A stretch of DNA of 64,000 nt from Melastoma dodecandrum (lineage: Eukaryota > Streptophyta > Magnoliopsida > Myrtales > Melastomataceae). The position numbers were made by a program, and so were the translations under genes. The notes below the pieces were generated by a model. That model ran no database searches and was not told where the DNA came from. It worked only from the letters and a program-made list of their open reading frames with translations. Shown here in pieces: positions 1-11,046 of the stretch (its first letter is position 1; each line of letters begins with the position of its first letter). The DNA lies in NCBI GenBank assembly GCA_029817715.1, contig JARUPY010000190.1:1550001-1614000 (forward strand), read 5' to 3'.

Positions 1-690
1 CTGTCACCACCGTCATCCCCAACCTCACAGATGACTTCAACGTTTCTGGATGTATCCTTTATCTTTGCTTCCTTCCTCGGATTCAATTGATCTCTTCCTA
101 CTTTTAGGATTCTCTTTTCCTTGACTCTCTCCGATCGAAACGTCAGATATCATTGACTTTAAAAAAAACGTGGTGGAACGATTCCAGTTCGATTCCGCAA
201 GCCCGGACGCTTGCGAAAGCATTTGGAGGATGATAGACGAGCAGGAGGACAGGGTAAAATCGGTCAGCGCCGGCCTATGAACCCCCCCGCAATGTAAATT
301 ATTTGTATTTCGTTAGACGGATGCCATGTAACCTGCAACTGTTGAAGTCTCAACTTCACCTAACTAATGTCCCATGCTTGAATTATTCTAAGCATAAATC
401 AAAGTGATGTGGCCATTGATTTCGGCAGGGAAAGCAGGTCATATTTACAGTGGAAAACCTCGAATTTAAATTTATACTTCTAACTTTAATAAAGGGGAGT
501 TGAAAATGTGATGATTATAATAAATCAGATTTTTTTTTAGCAAAGAGAAGAGAGAAAAACGAAGACAGGCTTGTAAACACGTTCTGTTAATAAAAATATA
601 ACTTTCCACTTTTTCCTCAACCTCCCAACGGCCACCGCCGCCGCCGCCGGCCATCTCCCCCTTCAACCACTCTTTTATTCGAGGCTTCCT
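1..690. other. No recognisable gene (left edge)
   Basis: I see no protein family that I recognise on either strand. A short open stretch ends at the TGA near 278-280 on the + strand and another lies at 37-222 on the minus strand, but neither has recognisable motifs or a clear start. The stretch may hold the truncated end of a gene lying to the left. From about 480 to 690 the sequence is low-complexity and becomes CT-rich, consistent with promoter DNA of the following hydrolase exon. Confidence 0.4.
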
Positions 691-777
691 TCCACGAACC
701 GTTCCTCTCCTCTCTCTCGCTCTCTCTATAACCGCCAGATTCCTTCGACCCTTGGGGAGAGAGAAAGAGAGGATCAC
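691..777 (+). promoter_or_regulatory. Putative promoter/5' leader of the alpha/beta-hydrolase fragment
   Basis: A CT-rich pyrimidine tract with a TATA-like CTCTCTATAACC around 722-733 lies directly before the ATG at 778. CT-rich leaders of this kind are common in plant housekeeping genes. The transcription start cannot be placed from sequence alone. Confidence 0.35.
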
Positions 778-1748
778 ATGGATCAGCTCGTCAACTTCAT
801 CATTCGTCCCCCGAGGTAAACGAAAATTTAAGTCCTCGTCTAGGCATCTCTCGCCTCCGTCGTTCGGCGATCGTTTAGGGCTGTTCCCCAAGATTGTTAG
901 GGTGGAATTGCGTTGGTTGCGGTTTGGATCCAAGGAAGCGAGGGCGGAGGGTTTGCTTTTGGCAGAATTAGGAATTAGTTTTTGCTCGGTTTGTGAGAAT
1001 CCGCGTTTGATTGAATCCTTTGGCTGATGACGTGGCGTGAACGAAGTAGATCCTCTGATTCAGAGTTATGGTAATTGAGAGATTTGTCGGAGAATGTGTG
1101 CGTCCACCTCCGCAATCTTGAATTCCTGGTCCTCACAAGCATTTGACTTCCCAGGAAGTTCAGCTGTGTGGGCAAGACAGAAGTTTGAAAATCAATTTTC
1201 AAGTCTCTGAATTAGCTTCTTCTGCTTTCGAAGTAGTGAATCATTAGTCCATTCGGCTGAGAAACTTGTAAATTTTGAGGATTTTATTATTTCGGTTGTT
1301 TGTTATGTGATTGCATTCACTGAAGTAGTATGGTTCTGCAAGTTTATTAGGCAAGTTAAACTGGTTTTTCTCCCCAAGCCATGGTTTTCCCTCAAATGAT
1401 GTGAAGCTTCTCCGCAATTGCGATGTTGCAATGTCAGCTAACTTTCGTTCAGTCGATGGTCCGTTTATAGGAAGTTCTGAAAGGGCGGGGAGTTTATGTT
1501 CTATAAACAGGAAGAGTTTATATCGATCCTTTGTAATGATCTTGCAATGTAGGGACCTTAAATTATGGGGTCAGATCTTGATATCCGAATAATAAATAGC
1601 ATTCAGAAGATTTCTAGGGAAAGTTTCCCTGTCGGGGGTCAATCATTTGTATTCATGATGTTGTTTGCTTCTGAAAATCATGATATATTCATTTATGGAC
1701 TGCAGGGCTGAATACAATCCAAAATATGATCTATTGGATCAAGAATTT
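778..1748 (+). pseudogene. 5' fragment of a plant alpha/beta-hydrolase gene (exons 1 and partial 2)
   Basis: Exon 1 (778-815) reads MDQLVNFIIRPP and ends in AG before a GTAAAC donor. Exon 2 resumes after TGCAG at 1706 and reads RAEYNPKYDLLDQEF to 1748. The joined N-terminus matches the highly conserved start of a plant alpha/beta-hydrolase (serine aminopeptidase S33-like) family. Intron 1 (816-1705) is kept, so this is a genomic copy and not a retrocopy. After the codons for EF the sequence changes abruptly to NLR leucine-rich-repeat DNA in another reading frame. The hydrolase frame then stops at about 1847 after some 32 unrelated residues. The whole catalytic domain is missing, so no enzyme can be made. 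The promoter side looks undamaged, so a short chimeric transcript remains possible. Confidence 0.75.
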
Positions 1749-2259
1749 GGGAAACCTCTCTTCATTATGCATCAAGGACTGCACCAAGTTGAACTCCCTG
1801 CCAATGATCCCACATCTCTTGAAGCTGACTCTGGTGAATGTAAGTGAAGAGTTATTCAGGCATCCTTGTCAAATTCCTAACCTGAAGACATTACGTCTGG
1901 AAAATATTGAGCTTCTTGATCACTTGCCGGAGGAATGGCTTCGAGGTCTTACCAGTCTCAAGGAACTTCACATTGGGAGCTGTCATTCTCTGGTCTCTTT
2001 CATTCCGGGAATCAGTCATCTCGGGACGCTGGAAACGCTCTCCGTCTGGAACTGTAAGGAGCTTGATCTGTCCACGGATGAGCAGGGCAACACCGTGACG
2101 GAACTGGAAGGCCTTAAAAGCCTCCGGTGCCTAACGATCTGCAAGGCCTCTAAAAAGGAGCATCTTCCCGAGTGGCTATCACATGTTGCTACTCTGAGAT
2201 TCCTCTGCATAAGATCATGTCCGAGACTGGTGGTGCTACCGGAGTGGAGAGACAGATAG
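1749..2259 (+). pseudogene. NLR leucine-rich-repeat fragment fused to the hydrolase
   Basis: The stretch encodes the C-terminal LRRs of the local CNL family. It runs from NLSSLCIKDCTKLNSLP through LEHLP-like repeats to LRFLCIRSCPRLVVLPEW, and is closely similar to the matching parts of NLR-A, NLR-C and NLR-D. It begins in mid-domain at a short shared stretch (GGGAAACCTCTCTTCATTATG here against GGAAACCTATCTTCATTATG in NLR-A) and ends in an early stop after LPEWRDR. There is no CC or NB-ARC part. The frame differs from that of the hydrolase exon upstream, so the two cannot form one continuous protein. Confidence 0.8.
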
Positions 2260-2601
2260 GAGGCTTGACCATTTAGGAAAAAACAAAAACAAGAGGGAAA
2301 GTTTCTTGATTGTCCATTTCCAACGAACTCCTTCAAACAGATCTGGCAAGGCAGATGGTGTCTAAGTAGCCTTTTTGACATGAGTGACTGTTTCTTTTTT
2401 TCTATTATGCATTAATTAATTAGTAGTATTATGTAAGCGACAGTGATGCACCTCAATCAAACTCATCTTGTTAATCAATTGATAATGATATGAGAAATTA
2501 AGGACCATATTCGGATAAGTCAAAACTTTGTTCTATTTTGTAATTAATTCAAAGTCAGTCAAAACCCCGCGCGCTTCTTTCCTTCTTTCAGTCTTCCATA
2601 A
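2260..2601. other. Spacer without recognised gene
   Basis: AT-rich sequence follows the LRR stop. There is no recognisable coding exon or RNA gene. The last bases (2574-2601) are pyrimidine-rich and lead into the next exon-like segment. Confidence 0.4.
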
Positions 2602-2752
2602 ATCCGCTCGCTGTTCTCCTACTGCGACGACCTCGGTTCTGTGGTCAGGGACGACAAGGACGTGGCCGGCCTCTCCGATCTCCTCCGCGGCTCCGACTCC
2701 CTTCGTGCTTCCTCCCTCGCTGACCTCGACCGCCTCTCGTCCTCGATCCAAG
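2602..2752 (+). pseudogene. Exon fragment resembling the N-terminus of kinetochore protein SPC24
   Basis: In frame from 2602 the sequence reads IRSLFSYCDDLGSVVRDDKD, then a leucine/serine-rich helix ending in SSSIQ, with a GTCAGA donor at 2753. The pattern (SY-DDL, V-RD-KDV, SLR-S--ADL, SSIQ) resembles my recollection of the start of plant SPC24, a component of the NDC80 kinetochore complex. A TAA lies directly upstream in frame, so the initiator region is lost. No downstream SPC24 exon is visible. The GC-rich codon use contrasts with the AT-rich flanks. The family assignment is tentative. Confidence 0.35.
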
Positions 2753-3053
2753 GTCAGAATCATTTTATATTGTCATATTCCTCTTGATTCGGCTGTTGGC
2801 AAGGTTTAATTTCATTTCGATTGGGGTGGGGGGGGGGTGGGGGGGATGCCGGAAGAGTGTGAGTTATGCCCTCAACTTGTCTAGCGGATGAATTTTCAGG
2901 GTTCGGATTCCATCAAAGATAGAGGCCAAATTCCATAACCTACAAAGCATGCCAGCGACAGGAAGGAATATTTCTGAGGACAAGTATATCTGCTGCTTTC
3001 AGGAGCTATGTCATGCTTTTATTTCATTGGGTTTTAGCTGGTCAATTTAACAG
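2753..3053. other. Intron-like spacer
   Basis: No coding content is recognised. A G-rich stretch lies near 2824-2848. The segment ends in a TTTAACAG splice acceptor that precedes the first visible carrier exon at 3054. Confidence 0.4.
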
Positions 3054-3500
3054 GGTTTTCGGAGTGGCAATGTCCCAGCTTTGTTGATGGCTATGTCCTA
3101 TACGGCAATACAATTTACGAACTTACACAAACTAAAAACTTTTGCAGCCGGTTCCTTGAAGACAGGTCAGCACAATGTTGCCGAGTTATCGTATTTTTCT
3201 TGTTTCAGAAGATACTCGGATGAAATTTGTATTTTATCTTTTGTACGGAATGGTGATTTCCTTATTCGATTTATCCGTCACCTTCTGCCTTATAGATTTG
3301 CTTGGGAAAAACACTGACATGGCATGACACTGACTTTTCGGAGTTTTATATTGTTGATTCTGACAACTGATATTATATTTGTTCGTAAAACATGCAGAGG
3401 ATCATCTACATTTAAGTCCCTACCTGTCCTATGGCAGCGGGGCTTTGGCAGGTTGTGCTGCTACAGTTGGTTCGTATCCATTTGGTCTTCTGAGAACTGT

Positions 3501-3505
3501 ATTAG
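3501..3505. repeat. Target-site duplication ATTAG (with 14812-14816)
   Basis: ATTAG directly precedes the TGTTGG start of the left LTR and is repeated directly after the ACTAACA end of the right LTR at 14812-14816. Keeping a single copy restores the carrier exon, which independently proves the insertion site. Confidence 0.95.
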
Positions 3506-5611
3506 TGTTGGATCGTTCAGGAACACTAAGAGCGGGGTGAATTAGTGTTTGTAACTTTTTCGCCCTATCTCAGTGTCAGCGGAAGCGTACTGTATCACAG
3601 CAGAACGTTTCTCAGAATGAGAACTGCTTTGCTGTAACCGTTACGACTTAATCGTTGGATTCTCGTACTAGTGTTTACGCGATCGTAAGGGACACAGTAG
3701 TTTATAGTGGTTCGGCCTTAATCGACCTACGTCCACTTTCCACCGTAGAGGTGATTCCACTATTTGAAAATAATGGGTGCAAAGAGCCCTTGCACTAGGC
3801 GTAAGTTTTTCTCACAAAGTGAGATTTAGAATCCCGTACAACAGATGATCACTCCTGGCAACGGTCAGCTCCTCACACAGTGGACGTCTGCTCGTGTCCA
3901 GCAGAATGATGCTCACGCTCAGCAGTTGATTGCTCAAAGGATTCGCACACAGCTCGTTGTCGCTTAATATAAACCTGACTATCAAAGCAGAGAGACAACG
4001 TTGTGTTAGTATATAAATCCTCACAGATAATTCCTTACAGTGAAGAATGGCTTCTCAGAGAGCAGCTCGTTTCTGCTTCACAGCGAAGGATTGCTTCGGC
4101 AATTGTTTGCTCAGAAGAGGATTTCCACAAAGATTTCGTCCCTTCTCAGGATGATCCTGTCTATAAGCGCAAGAGAGACAACCACAAAGTTGATCAAATA
4201 GATCACCACAAAGATCACGAAGAGAAGAACCACAAAGATCACAAAGAGAACCACAAAGACCACTTAGAAGGTATCCGTCCTACACTCAGTTCGGACGTGC
4301 ACGGTTACCACAGCCGTGACTCACTGCACTGCACACCCAGTGCCTAGGGTGGAATTTTCCGATCCGTTGGCTTCCACGCAACCTGCTTTACTAACCCTCT
4401 GTATCAGGCGTTCAAGACTTCTGCACAGCACCCCTGTGCTCGGGAGGACCTCTTTCCACTCCGGCGGCGTTCCCAACTCCTGCTCTACCCTGCAGGCACG
4501 AGACTTCTGGCGCGCACCCGCAAGTGCGTGTCTAACTGCTCAAACTCCGTAGGCTCGAGACTTCCCTGCGAAAAGACACGACAAGAACGGCTTCTTGCCG
4601 ATGGGTCAGCAACCGGTTACTGCAATCAGCACAGGTATTCACTTAGCTTCCCTCAGACGATTCGCCGGCTGCACGGTGAACGTACCGAGGACACCTAGTC
4701 CCTCTCACGACGATCAAGGAATCTGAACTCAGCCCCTTGACACCCTCGCACGCAGTTTGCGAGCAATAAGAACCAGGAGACACTTAGCACCTTCCGCTCT
4801 CCGTCGACCACTTAGACCACTCAGACCACTCAGCCACTCAGCCCACTTAGAAATCGTTCGAAAACGTTGTAGGATTATGTGAGGGTCGTCTGGTATAAGA
4901 AGAACCGAAACAAATAATCTGTTTCCCAAAAACGAATAATTTGTTTCCTAAAATCAGATTACAGGAAGCTGTAATCGAGAGTCAGCAACAGGATGCTCAA
5001 CGGTCATAATGACTAAGAAGGGAAGGAAATCTTTGATGATATTCCTTGCACGTATAATCTTATCAGATTAAATGATTATCAGAATCAGATATTTAATCAT
5101 TAAATATAATTAGACTGCAATAAGCAAATCTGGAATAATAATTATTCTTTCATCAGCGCAATAACGCAGAATAGTTTTGCTGTAATGCAGCAAGGTCTTT
5201 CTTAAGTGTAACGACACATTGCTTAGGTTGCAGCGTAACATTGCTGCAGGATAACATTGCTGCAGGATATCCAAGAAATATTTTGTTTCCAAAATTAAAC
5301 TTGGAAAGCTAATCTCGTAATATTTAGATGCCTAAATATTATAAATGAGATCAATGAGCCAGATTAAATGAACGTGGGCATTCAGATAAATATTCTGAAT
5401 TAGTCCGAAATAAATCATGGATATTAAAGAATATGTTTCCATATTTTTAATATTTATGCGCAAAATCACAGTAACGCTTTACTGTAACGCAGCAATCTGT
5501 AACTGTTACTTGCTGTGGTCCAGCAACACAGTTCTCAAGCTCATCACTAAGAATAAGCGAAGTGTTTCAGCAATTATCTTCTCAAGCTCATCATCAAAAC
5601 CAAGACTAACA
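3506..5611 (-). repeat. 3' LTR of the Sirevirus element
   Basis: This is a 2106-base copy of the repeat at 12705-14811, starting TGTTGGATCG and ending GACTAACA. Because the element is on the minus strand this is its 3' LTR. It contains short imperfect tandem repeats built on CCACAAAGATCA around 4180-4266 and on CCACTCAGA around 4805-4850. Confidence 0.93.
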
Positions 5612-5760
5612 TTCTCCCCCTTTTTGATGATGACAAAACACGAAGCGCATAGGGAAAAGATTATAGAGCTTGAAACACAAACTCAACTCCCCCTGAATTT
5701 AAGCAAGCTCCCCCTGAGAGTAAGCAACACATTTCTCCCCCTTTTTGTCATATCAAAAGA
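5612..5760 (-). other. Multiple polypurine tracts of the Sirevirus element
   Basis: Next to the LTR the + strand reads TTCTCCCCCTTTTTGATGATG, which is an AAAAAGGGGGAGAA polypurine tract on the element's coding strand. Three more CTCCCCCT-type tracts follow near 5686, 5709 and 5734. The first probably primes plus-strand DNA. Such multiplied tracts are a published Sirevirus feature. Confidence 0.75.
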
Positions 5761-5932
5761 AATGGAGTATAAAATTCAAGCTGCGTATTTACTTGTGCTG
5801 CAAAAAATTGCAAAGCACCCAAACAAAGTCAAATAGTTTGAAGACATTCGAAAGAAACATAGTGGAGAGATACTCAATCCACTTCAAAGTTATTCAAAAG
5901 AAACATTTCAAACCACAACAAGGAGAGTCATC

Positions 5933-7660
5933 TCAATCCTCGTGCGGGAGTTCCTTAACAACAGCCATCATTTCCTCAGTCATTTTCTCCAGCCTTGTCA
6001 ACCTTTCCCCAAAGCCGTCCATCCTTTCCAGGAGACTACGCCTGGTAAAGTTGATCTCATCACAAATTGTGGCCATGAGCTTGGAGTAAGAGACATCAGC
6101 TTGTACACCAGTGGTGGCCTTCTCGCGTTTAACATACCTCTGCTTTTCAGCAGGAGCAGCTTTCCCGCGTACAGAAGCAGCGATCTCTCGCTTGGAAGGC
6201 TTCTTAACGAAAGTGCCATCAATAAACTGGTAGCCCATGCTTTCAACGGAGGCAGCTCCAATAACCTGAGTTGTCCAGGTGTCCATTTTGTTCATAGGAG
6301 TAGGATCAAGATCATAATGCTTCAGGAGAGCTGTGATCGCATTTGTGAAAGGGAGACCCATATTCTCATCCTTAATGCACGAAGCCATATGGCTGAAGAT
6401 GATACTCCCAAGATTTCCAGGAATGCCCTTCTTAAGATGGACCAGCAAGTTCCAATCACGAGGCATAACAGAATCAACACTTCCAACCCTTGGTGCCAAA
6501 CAAGACATCACCACTTTGTGCAGCATTCTGTTGCTGAAGCTCAAAGAGGTGTTCTGTAGATAGCCAGAGGGTGTGATAGGGACTCTGTCATTGATGAGCT
6601 GATAGGCTTCCAACTTGCCTTCATTGACAACTCTCAGATTGTTGACAAGATTTGCATTAAAAATGCGGCATATGTCAAAGACAGAGTAAACAAGTACTTT
6701 TCCATCAACGATGGCCCTAATGAACTTGATATTCGAATCCTCCTTGTAAAAAGTCAGATTCTCATAGAATTGTTTCACCTTAGAGATAGACCCTATCTCA
6801 TTGAACTCACAGAAGGTTTTCCAACTAAGCCGATCAAATAAGTCAGCAATGGTCACCTGATGAGCAGTAAACCAATCAAAGTCTACTCTCTTACAAGCAG
6901 CAACATTCCTTGTTTCCACATTTCTATTTGGCATCAAGTCATCAGCAAGAATGTGATTCAGTTCAGCCATGGAGACATATTGATCAATCTCAGGCAAGAA
7001 GACATCAGAGTCTGTAGCAAGCTTTTGCTTTTTAGATCCAGTGGGATCAGTTTTCGGAGTACCTGGTAAGGAACGCTTTCCTCTGGTACGAGAAGCAACA
7101 CCAGGGACATAAGAGTGTGCTTTCTCAGGGAGATGCACATCAGTAACTTCAATCTCATCCCCAGCATCCTCAGAGAGACCCTTCTCCTTAGGCAACTCTG
7201 TCTCCTCATCCTGAGACATATCCTTGTTGCTCGAAGATTGGTCACCCTCAGAGACAGCATCCACCTTAGTAGGTGCGGAGTCCTCTTTTTCAGGAGTTTC
7301 TTGGGTTTCCTCCAGAAGGTCACCCGATTTTTCAACATCAGGGAGAGTTTCCTCATCCACCGATTTTCCAGACTTGTCATGCACAACAGCATCGGCCTTG
7401 GCCGGAGAGATTTTGTCAGTGGAACTGACCTTCACGCTAACGGAGGGCTCCTTGGAGACTTTGACAGGAGTTGTCTTAGCCTTCCCAGCGGTGCCGACCT
7501 TAGTAGGTGCCGGAGTAACCAGCGATTGAGCAGGTGTCTCCCCCTCAGAAACAGAGGCTTGTTCCTCAGAGCGAGAAACCTTTGATGTTGTGGCCGCAGC
7601 CCTGGACCGTTTCTTGGGGGTTGCCTTCCCCTTGGCGGACATTGCCGATTTTGGGGCCAT
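5933..7660 (-). CDS. Third ORF of the Sirevirus element (envelope-position protein, 575 aa)
   Basis: An open frame of 575 codons lies downstream of pol, where Sireviruses carry their envelope-like gene. The first ~220 residues are low-complexity and rich in Lys, Ser, Glu and Thr, with a basic start (KKRSRAAA) and GSKKQK that could act as nuclear signals. The middle (about 260-480) is globular, with WFTAHQVTIADLFDRLSW and FYENLTFYKED. It resembles the 'putative plant transposon protein' domain found in many plant repeats. The C-terminus is a likely coiled coil (RRSLLERMDGFGERLTRLEK). I see no signal peptide and no membrane segment, so an envelope role is not supported here. The frame differs from that of pol, so simple stop-codon readthrough from pol would not reach it. 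Confidence 0.75.
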   Translation of the reverse strand: MAPKSAMSAKGKATPKKRSRAAATTSKVSRSEEQASVSEGETPAQSLVTPAPTKVGTAGKAKTTPVKVSKEPSVSVKVSSTDKISPAKADAVVHDKSGKSVDEETLPDVEKSGDLLEETQETPEKEDSAPTKVDAVSEGDQSSSNKDMSQDEETELPKEKGLSEDAGDEIEVTDVHLPEKAHSYVPGVASRTRGKRSLPGTPKTDPTGSKKQKLATDSDVFLPEIDQYVSMAELNHILADDLMPNRNVETRNVAACKRVDFDWFTAHQVTIADLFDRLSWKTFCEFNEIGSISKVKQFYENLTFYKEDSNIKFIRAIVDGKVLVYSVFDICRIFNANLVNNLRVVNEGKLEAYQLINDRVPITPSGYLQNTSLSFSNRMLHKVVMSCLAPRVGSVDSVMPRDWNLLVHLKKGIPGNLGSIIFSHMASCIKDENMGLPFTNAITALLKHYDLDPTPMNKMDTWTTQVIGAASVESMGYQFIDGTFVKKPSKREIAASVRGKAAPAEKQRYVKREKATTGVQADVSYSKLMATICDEINFTRRSLLERMDGFGERLTRLEKMTEEMMAVVKELPHED

Positions 7661-7905
7661 GGTTGATGGGAGTCGAGAGATTTTTAGGGTTTTGAGAGAA
7701 GAATGGGTTTTGAGAGAAAGTGGGTGAGAATGAGGATGTTTCGATTTGTTGTTTAAAAAGAAAAGAGCGGTTGATGTATTTGGAAATTTTTTTTTTTTTT
7801 AATTTTAGAAAGTGGAGAACGTGGAGGAGATGGGATTTAAATCACCCATATTTTGGCAACAAATAATTCTCTACCAAGAGAGAAGATATTCTTATACGTT
7901 TTATC

Positions 7906-10900
7906 TTATGAGTGAGGATTGCAAATTCCTAACTCATTCCGTAGATAGTTAAACCTCTCCTTATCAAGTGGTTTAGTAAAAATATCAGCAAGCTGTTGCT
8001 CAGTATTAATGTACTGAATATCAACATTGCCATTTTGCACATTGTCACGAAGAAAATGGTGTCTCAACTCAATATGCTTAGATCTTGAGTGATAGACAGG
8101 ATTTCGTGATAAATTAATTGCACTTGTGTTGTCACACATTATTGGAATACTATTAAAATGAAGATCGTAATCTTCAAGTTGTTGCCGCATCCAGAGCAAC
8201 TGGGCACAGCAACTAGCTGCTGCGACATATTCTGCCTCTGCTGTAGATAAAGCAACCGATGTCTGCTTTTTAGAGAACCAGGAAATCAACATATTTCCTA
8301 GTAATTGACAAGTACCAGATGTACTTTTTCTATCAATGCGACATCCAGCATAGTCGGCATCTGAATATCCAATAGGATCCAGCAATGATCCTCTGGGATA
8401 CCACAGACCTAAGCTAACAGTTCCTGTGAGGTATCGAAAGATCCTCTTAACTGCAGCAAGATGTGACTCTTTTGGAGCAGATTGATATCTAGCGCATAAG
8501 CATACGCTGAACATGATATCAGGTCTCGAAGCAGTAAGATAGAGTAATGATCCTATCATGCTCCTATATAATTTGGAATCAACTTCCTTTCCATCCTCAT
8601 CTTTCTCAATTTTGGTATTACTACCAATCGGAGTTGACAGAGGTTTAGCATTCTCAAGATTAAATTTCTTGAGCAACTGTTTGCTGTATTTTTCTTGATG
8701 GATAAAGATTCCATCTTTGGTTTGTTTGATTTGAAGTCCAAGAAAGAAGGTTAGTTCTCCCATGAGACTCATTTCAAATTCTCCTTTCATTAGATCAGAG
8801 AATTCGGTACATAATTTTTCATTAGTTGAACCAAATATAATGTCATCGACATATATTTGAGCAACTAAAAGATCAGCATCATGTTTCTTAAGAAACAAGG
8901 TTGTATCTATTTTTCCACGCTTGTATCCTTTCTCGATGAGAAAAGAACTAAGCTTTTCGTACCATGCTCTTGGTGCTTGCTTAAGCCCATACAAGGCTTT
9001 AGAAAGCTTATAAACATGATTACGATACTTTGGGTCGGTGAATCCAGGAGGTTGTTCAACATACACTTCCTCTTTTAGATCACCATTAAGGAATGCACTT
9101 TTCACATCCATTTGAAATAACTTAAAGTCATTATAGCAAGCATACGCTAAGAGTAGACGTATTGCCTCAAGACGTGCTACAGGAGCAAACGTCTCATCAT
9201 AATCTATACCCTCTTCTTGAGAGTAACCTTTTGCTACAAGTCTAGCTTTGTTTCTTACAACATTTCCAGACTCATCAAGTTTATTCCGATAAACCCATTT
9301 TGTTCCAATAATGGAGCGATCATTGGGTCTAGGTACTAAACTCCAAACTTTGTTTCTCTCAAATTGGTTCAATTCCTCTTGCATTGCAAGAATCCAATTG
9401 GGGTCATCAAGCGCATCATCAATGCCTTGAGGTTCATCTTGAGAGATAAAAGCAGAGTGTTCACAGTACAGACTTGCTGTATGTCGAGTTCGCACTCCTG
9501 TGTGCAATGATCCTATTACTTGGTTAATAGGATGTCTTTTCTTATATAAAGAAGGAACACGATCCTCTATTTGTATATCCTGGAAGCCACCAGAAGCATT
9601 TTCAGTAAGTGCAGTAGGCACTTGCTGTACATCTGCTACAGTATTTCCGTTCGGATTATGTTCAGCAATCGTTTGCTGTGATGTTTCATTTGATACTGTT
9701 GTTGAGGATTGTGCTACTGCATCCACAGCAACTTCCTCCTGTGTCGGAGACTCATCAACCTTAACATTGATAGACTCTTCAACAGTTAGAGTTCTTTTAT
9801 TAAAAACTCTATATGCTTTGCTCGTTGGGGAATATCCTAAGAATATGCCCTCATCAGATCGAGCATCAAACTTTCCGACACCATCTTTGATGGGTCTCAA
9901 GATATAGCACTTGCTTCCAAATGGATGAAAGTATAAGATATTAGGCTTTCTGTCTTTATATAACTCATAAGGAGTTTTACTTAATGAGTGTCTCAAATGA
10001 ATACGATTTGAGATGTAGCATGCTGTACTTACAGCTTCAGCCCAAAGATTTTTAGCAACCTCACTTTCCAGCAACATGGTTCTCGCCATGTCTTGTAAGG
10101 TTCGATTCTTTCGCTCTACAACTCCATTTTGCTATGGAGTGTATGGAGCAGAGAAATTATGATTAATACCATATTCTTCACAAAATGAAGCAAAGTCATG
10201 GTTTTCGAATTCGGTACCATGATCCGTTCTTATACTTCGTAGAGAAACACCTTTCTCATTTTGAAGTTGTTTGACTAACGTTTCAAAGGTTGCAAACGCA
10301 TCACTCTTGTGAGCTAAGAATTTAACCCAAGTGAATCTGGAGAAGTCATCTACCACAACTAATCCATAACGTTTACCTCCAAGACTTTGAGTTCTTGTTG
10401 GACCAAATAAGTCCATATGAAGTAATTCAAGCGGAGTCTTGCTTGAAATCATATTCTTGCTTTTAAAAGATACCTTTGTTTGTTTGCCAATAGCACAAGC
10501 ATTACATATCTTGTTATTGTCAAACTTGATTTTAGGTAATCCCTTAATAGCATCTTTTCTGGCTAGTTTGGACAACAAGTCATAGTTTGCGTGTCCCAAC
10601 CTTCGGTGCCAAAGAGTTACTTCGTCCTTAATGGACATGAGACAATTTTCTCCAGCGGAGATGTTCTTAAAAGACAGGATATAGATGTTTTTCTTGCGTT
10701 CACCAATGAAACACGTAACATCATCCCGTGAAACAGTACATGTTTTCTCATCGAAGGCAACATGATAGCCCTTATCACACAATTGACTAATACTAATCAA
10801 ATTGTGCTGGAGTCCTTTGACATAAAGAACTCCTTCAATGGTGAGGGAGTCAGAACAGCAAATGGTTCCTGTTCCTTTAACCATCCCTTTTCCATTATCA

Positions 10901-11043
10901 CCAAAAGTGACAGCACCACCATCCTGGAAAACCAGTGTGGAGAATAAGGAGACATCTCCTGACATGTGCCTCGAACAGCCACTATCTAAGTACCATACAT
11001 GGTCCTTAGCGATGGACTTGAAGCATCCCTGAAATAGAGAAAG
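7906..11043 (-). pseudogene. Sirevirus pol (protease, integrase, RT, RNase H) with one internal stop
   Basis: The frame is the same as gag, after its TAA. It carries the protease motif YLDSGCSRHMSG, the GAG-pre-integrase LWHRRLGHANYDLLSKL with a CNACAIGK zinc finger, integrase residues in VVVDDFSRFTWVKF and RTDHGTEFEN, RT catalytic YVDDIIFGS, RNase H segments [19 protein letters not shown] and [10 protein letters not shown], and a [10 protein letters not shown] tail. A single in-frame TAG at 10132-10134 replaces the first Gln of the conserved integrase QQNG motif. Everything downstream is open to the stop at 7906, so decay is limited to this one codon. Confidence 0.9.
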
Positions 11044-11046
11044 AAC

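Noticed and set aside
165..200. GTTCGATTCC resembling a tRNA T-loop
   Set aside because: No acceptor stem, D-arm or anticodon arm can be folded around it.
472..1027. Overlapping open frames on both strands near 472-933 and 752-1027
   Set aside because: They cross the promoter, exon 1 and intron 1 of the hydrolase fragment and show no domain. The + frame is not the MDQLVNF frame.
4180..4266. Spaced short repeats that could suggest a CRISPR array
   Set aside because: The repeats are imperfect, very short and without unique spacers. They lie inside a plant retrotransposon LTR and occur in both LTRs.
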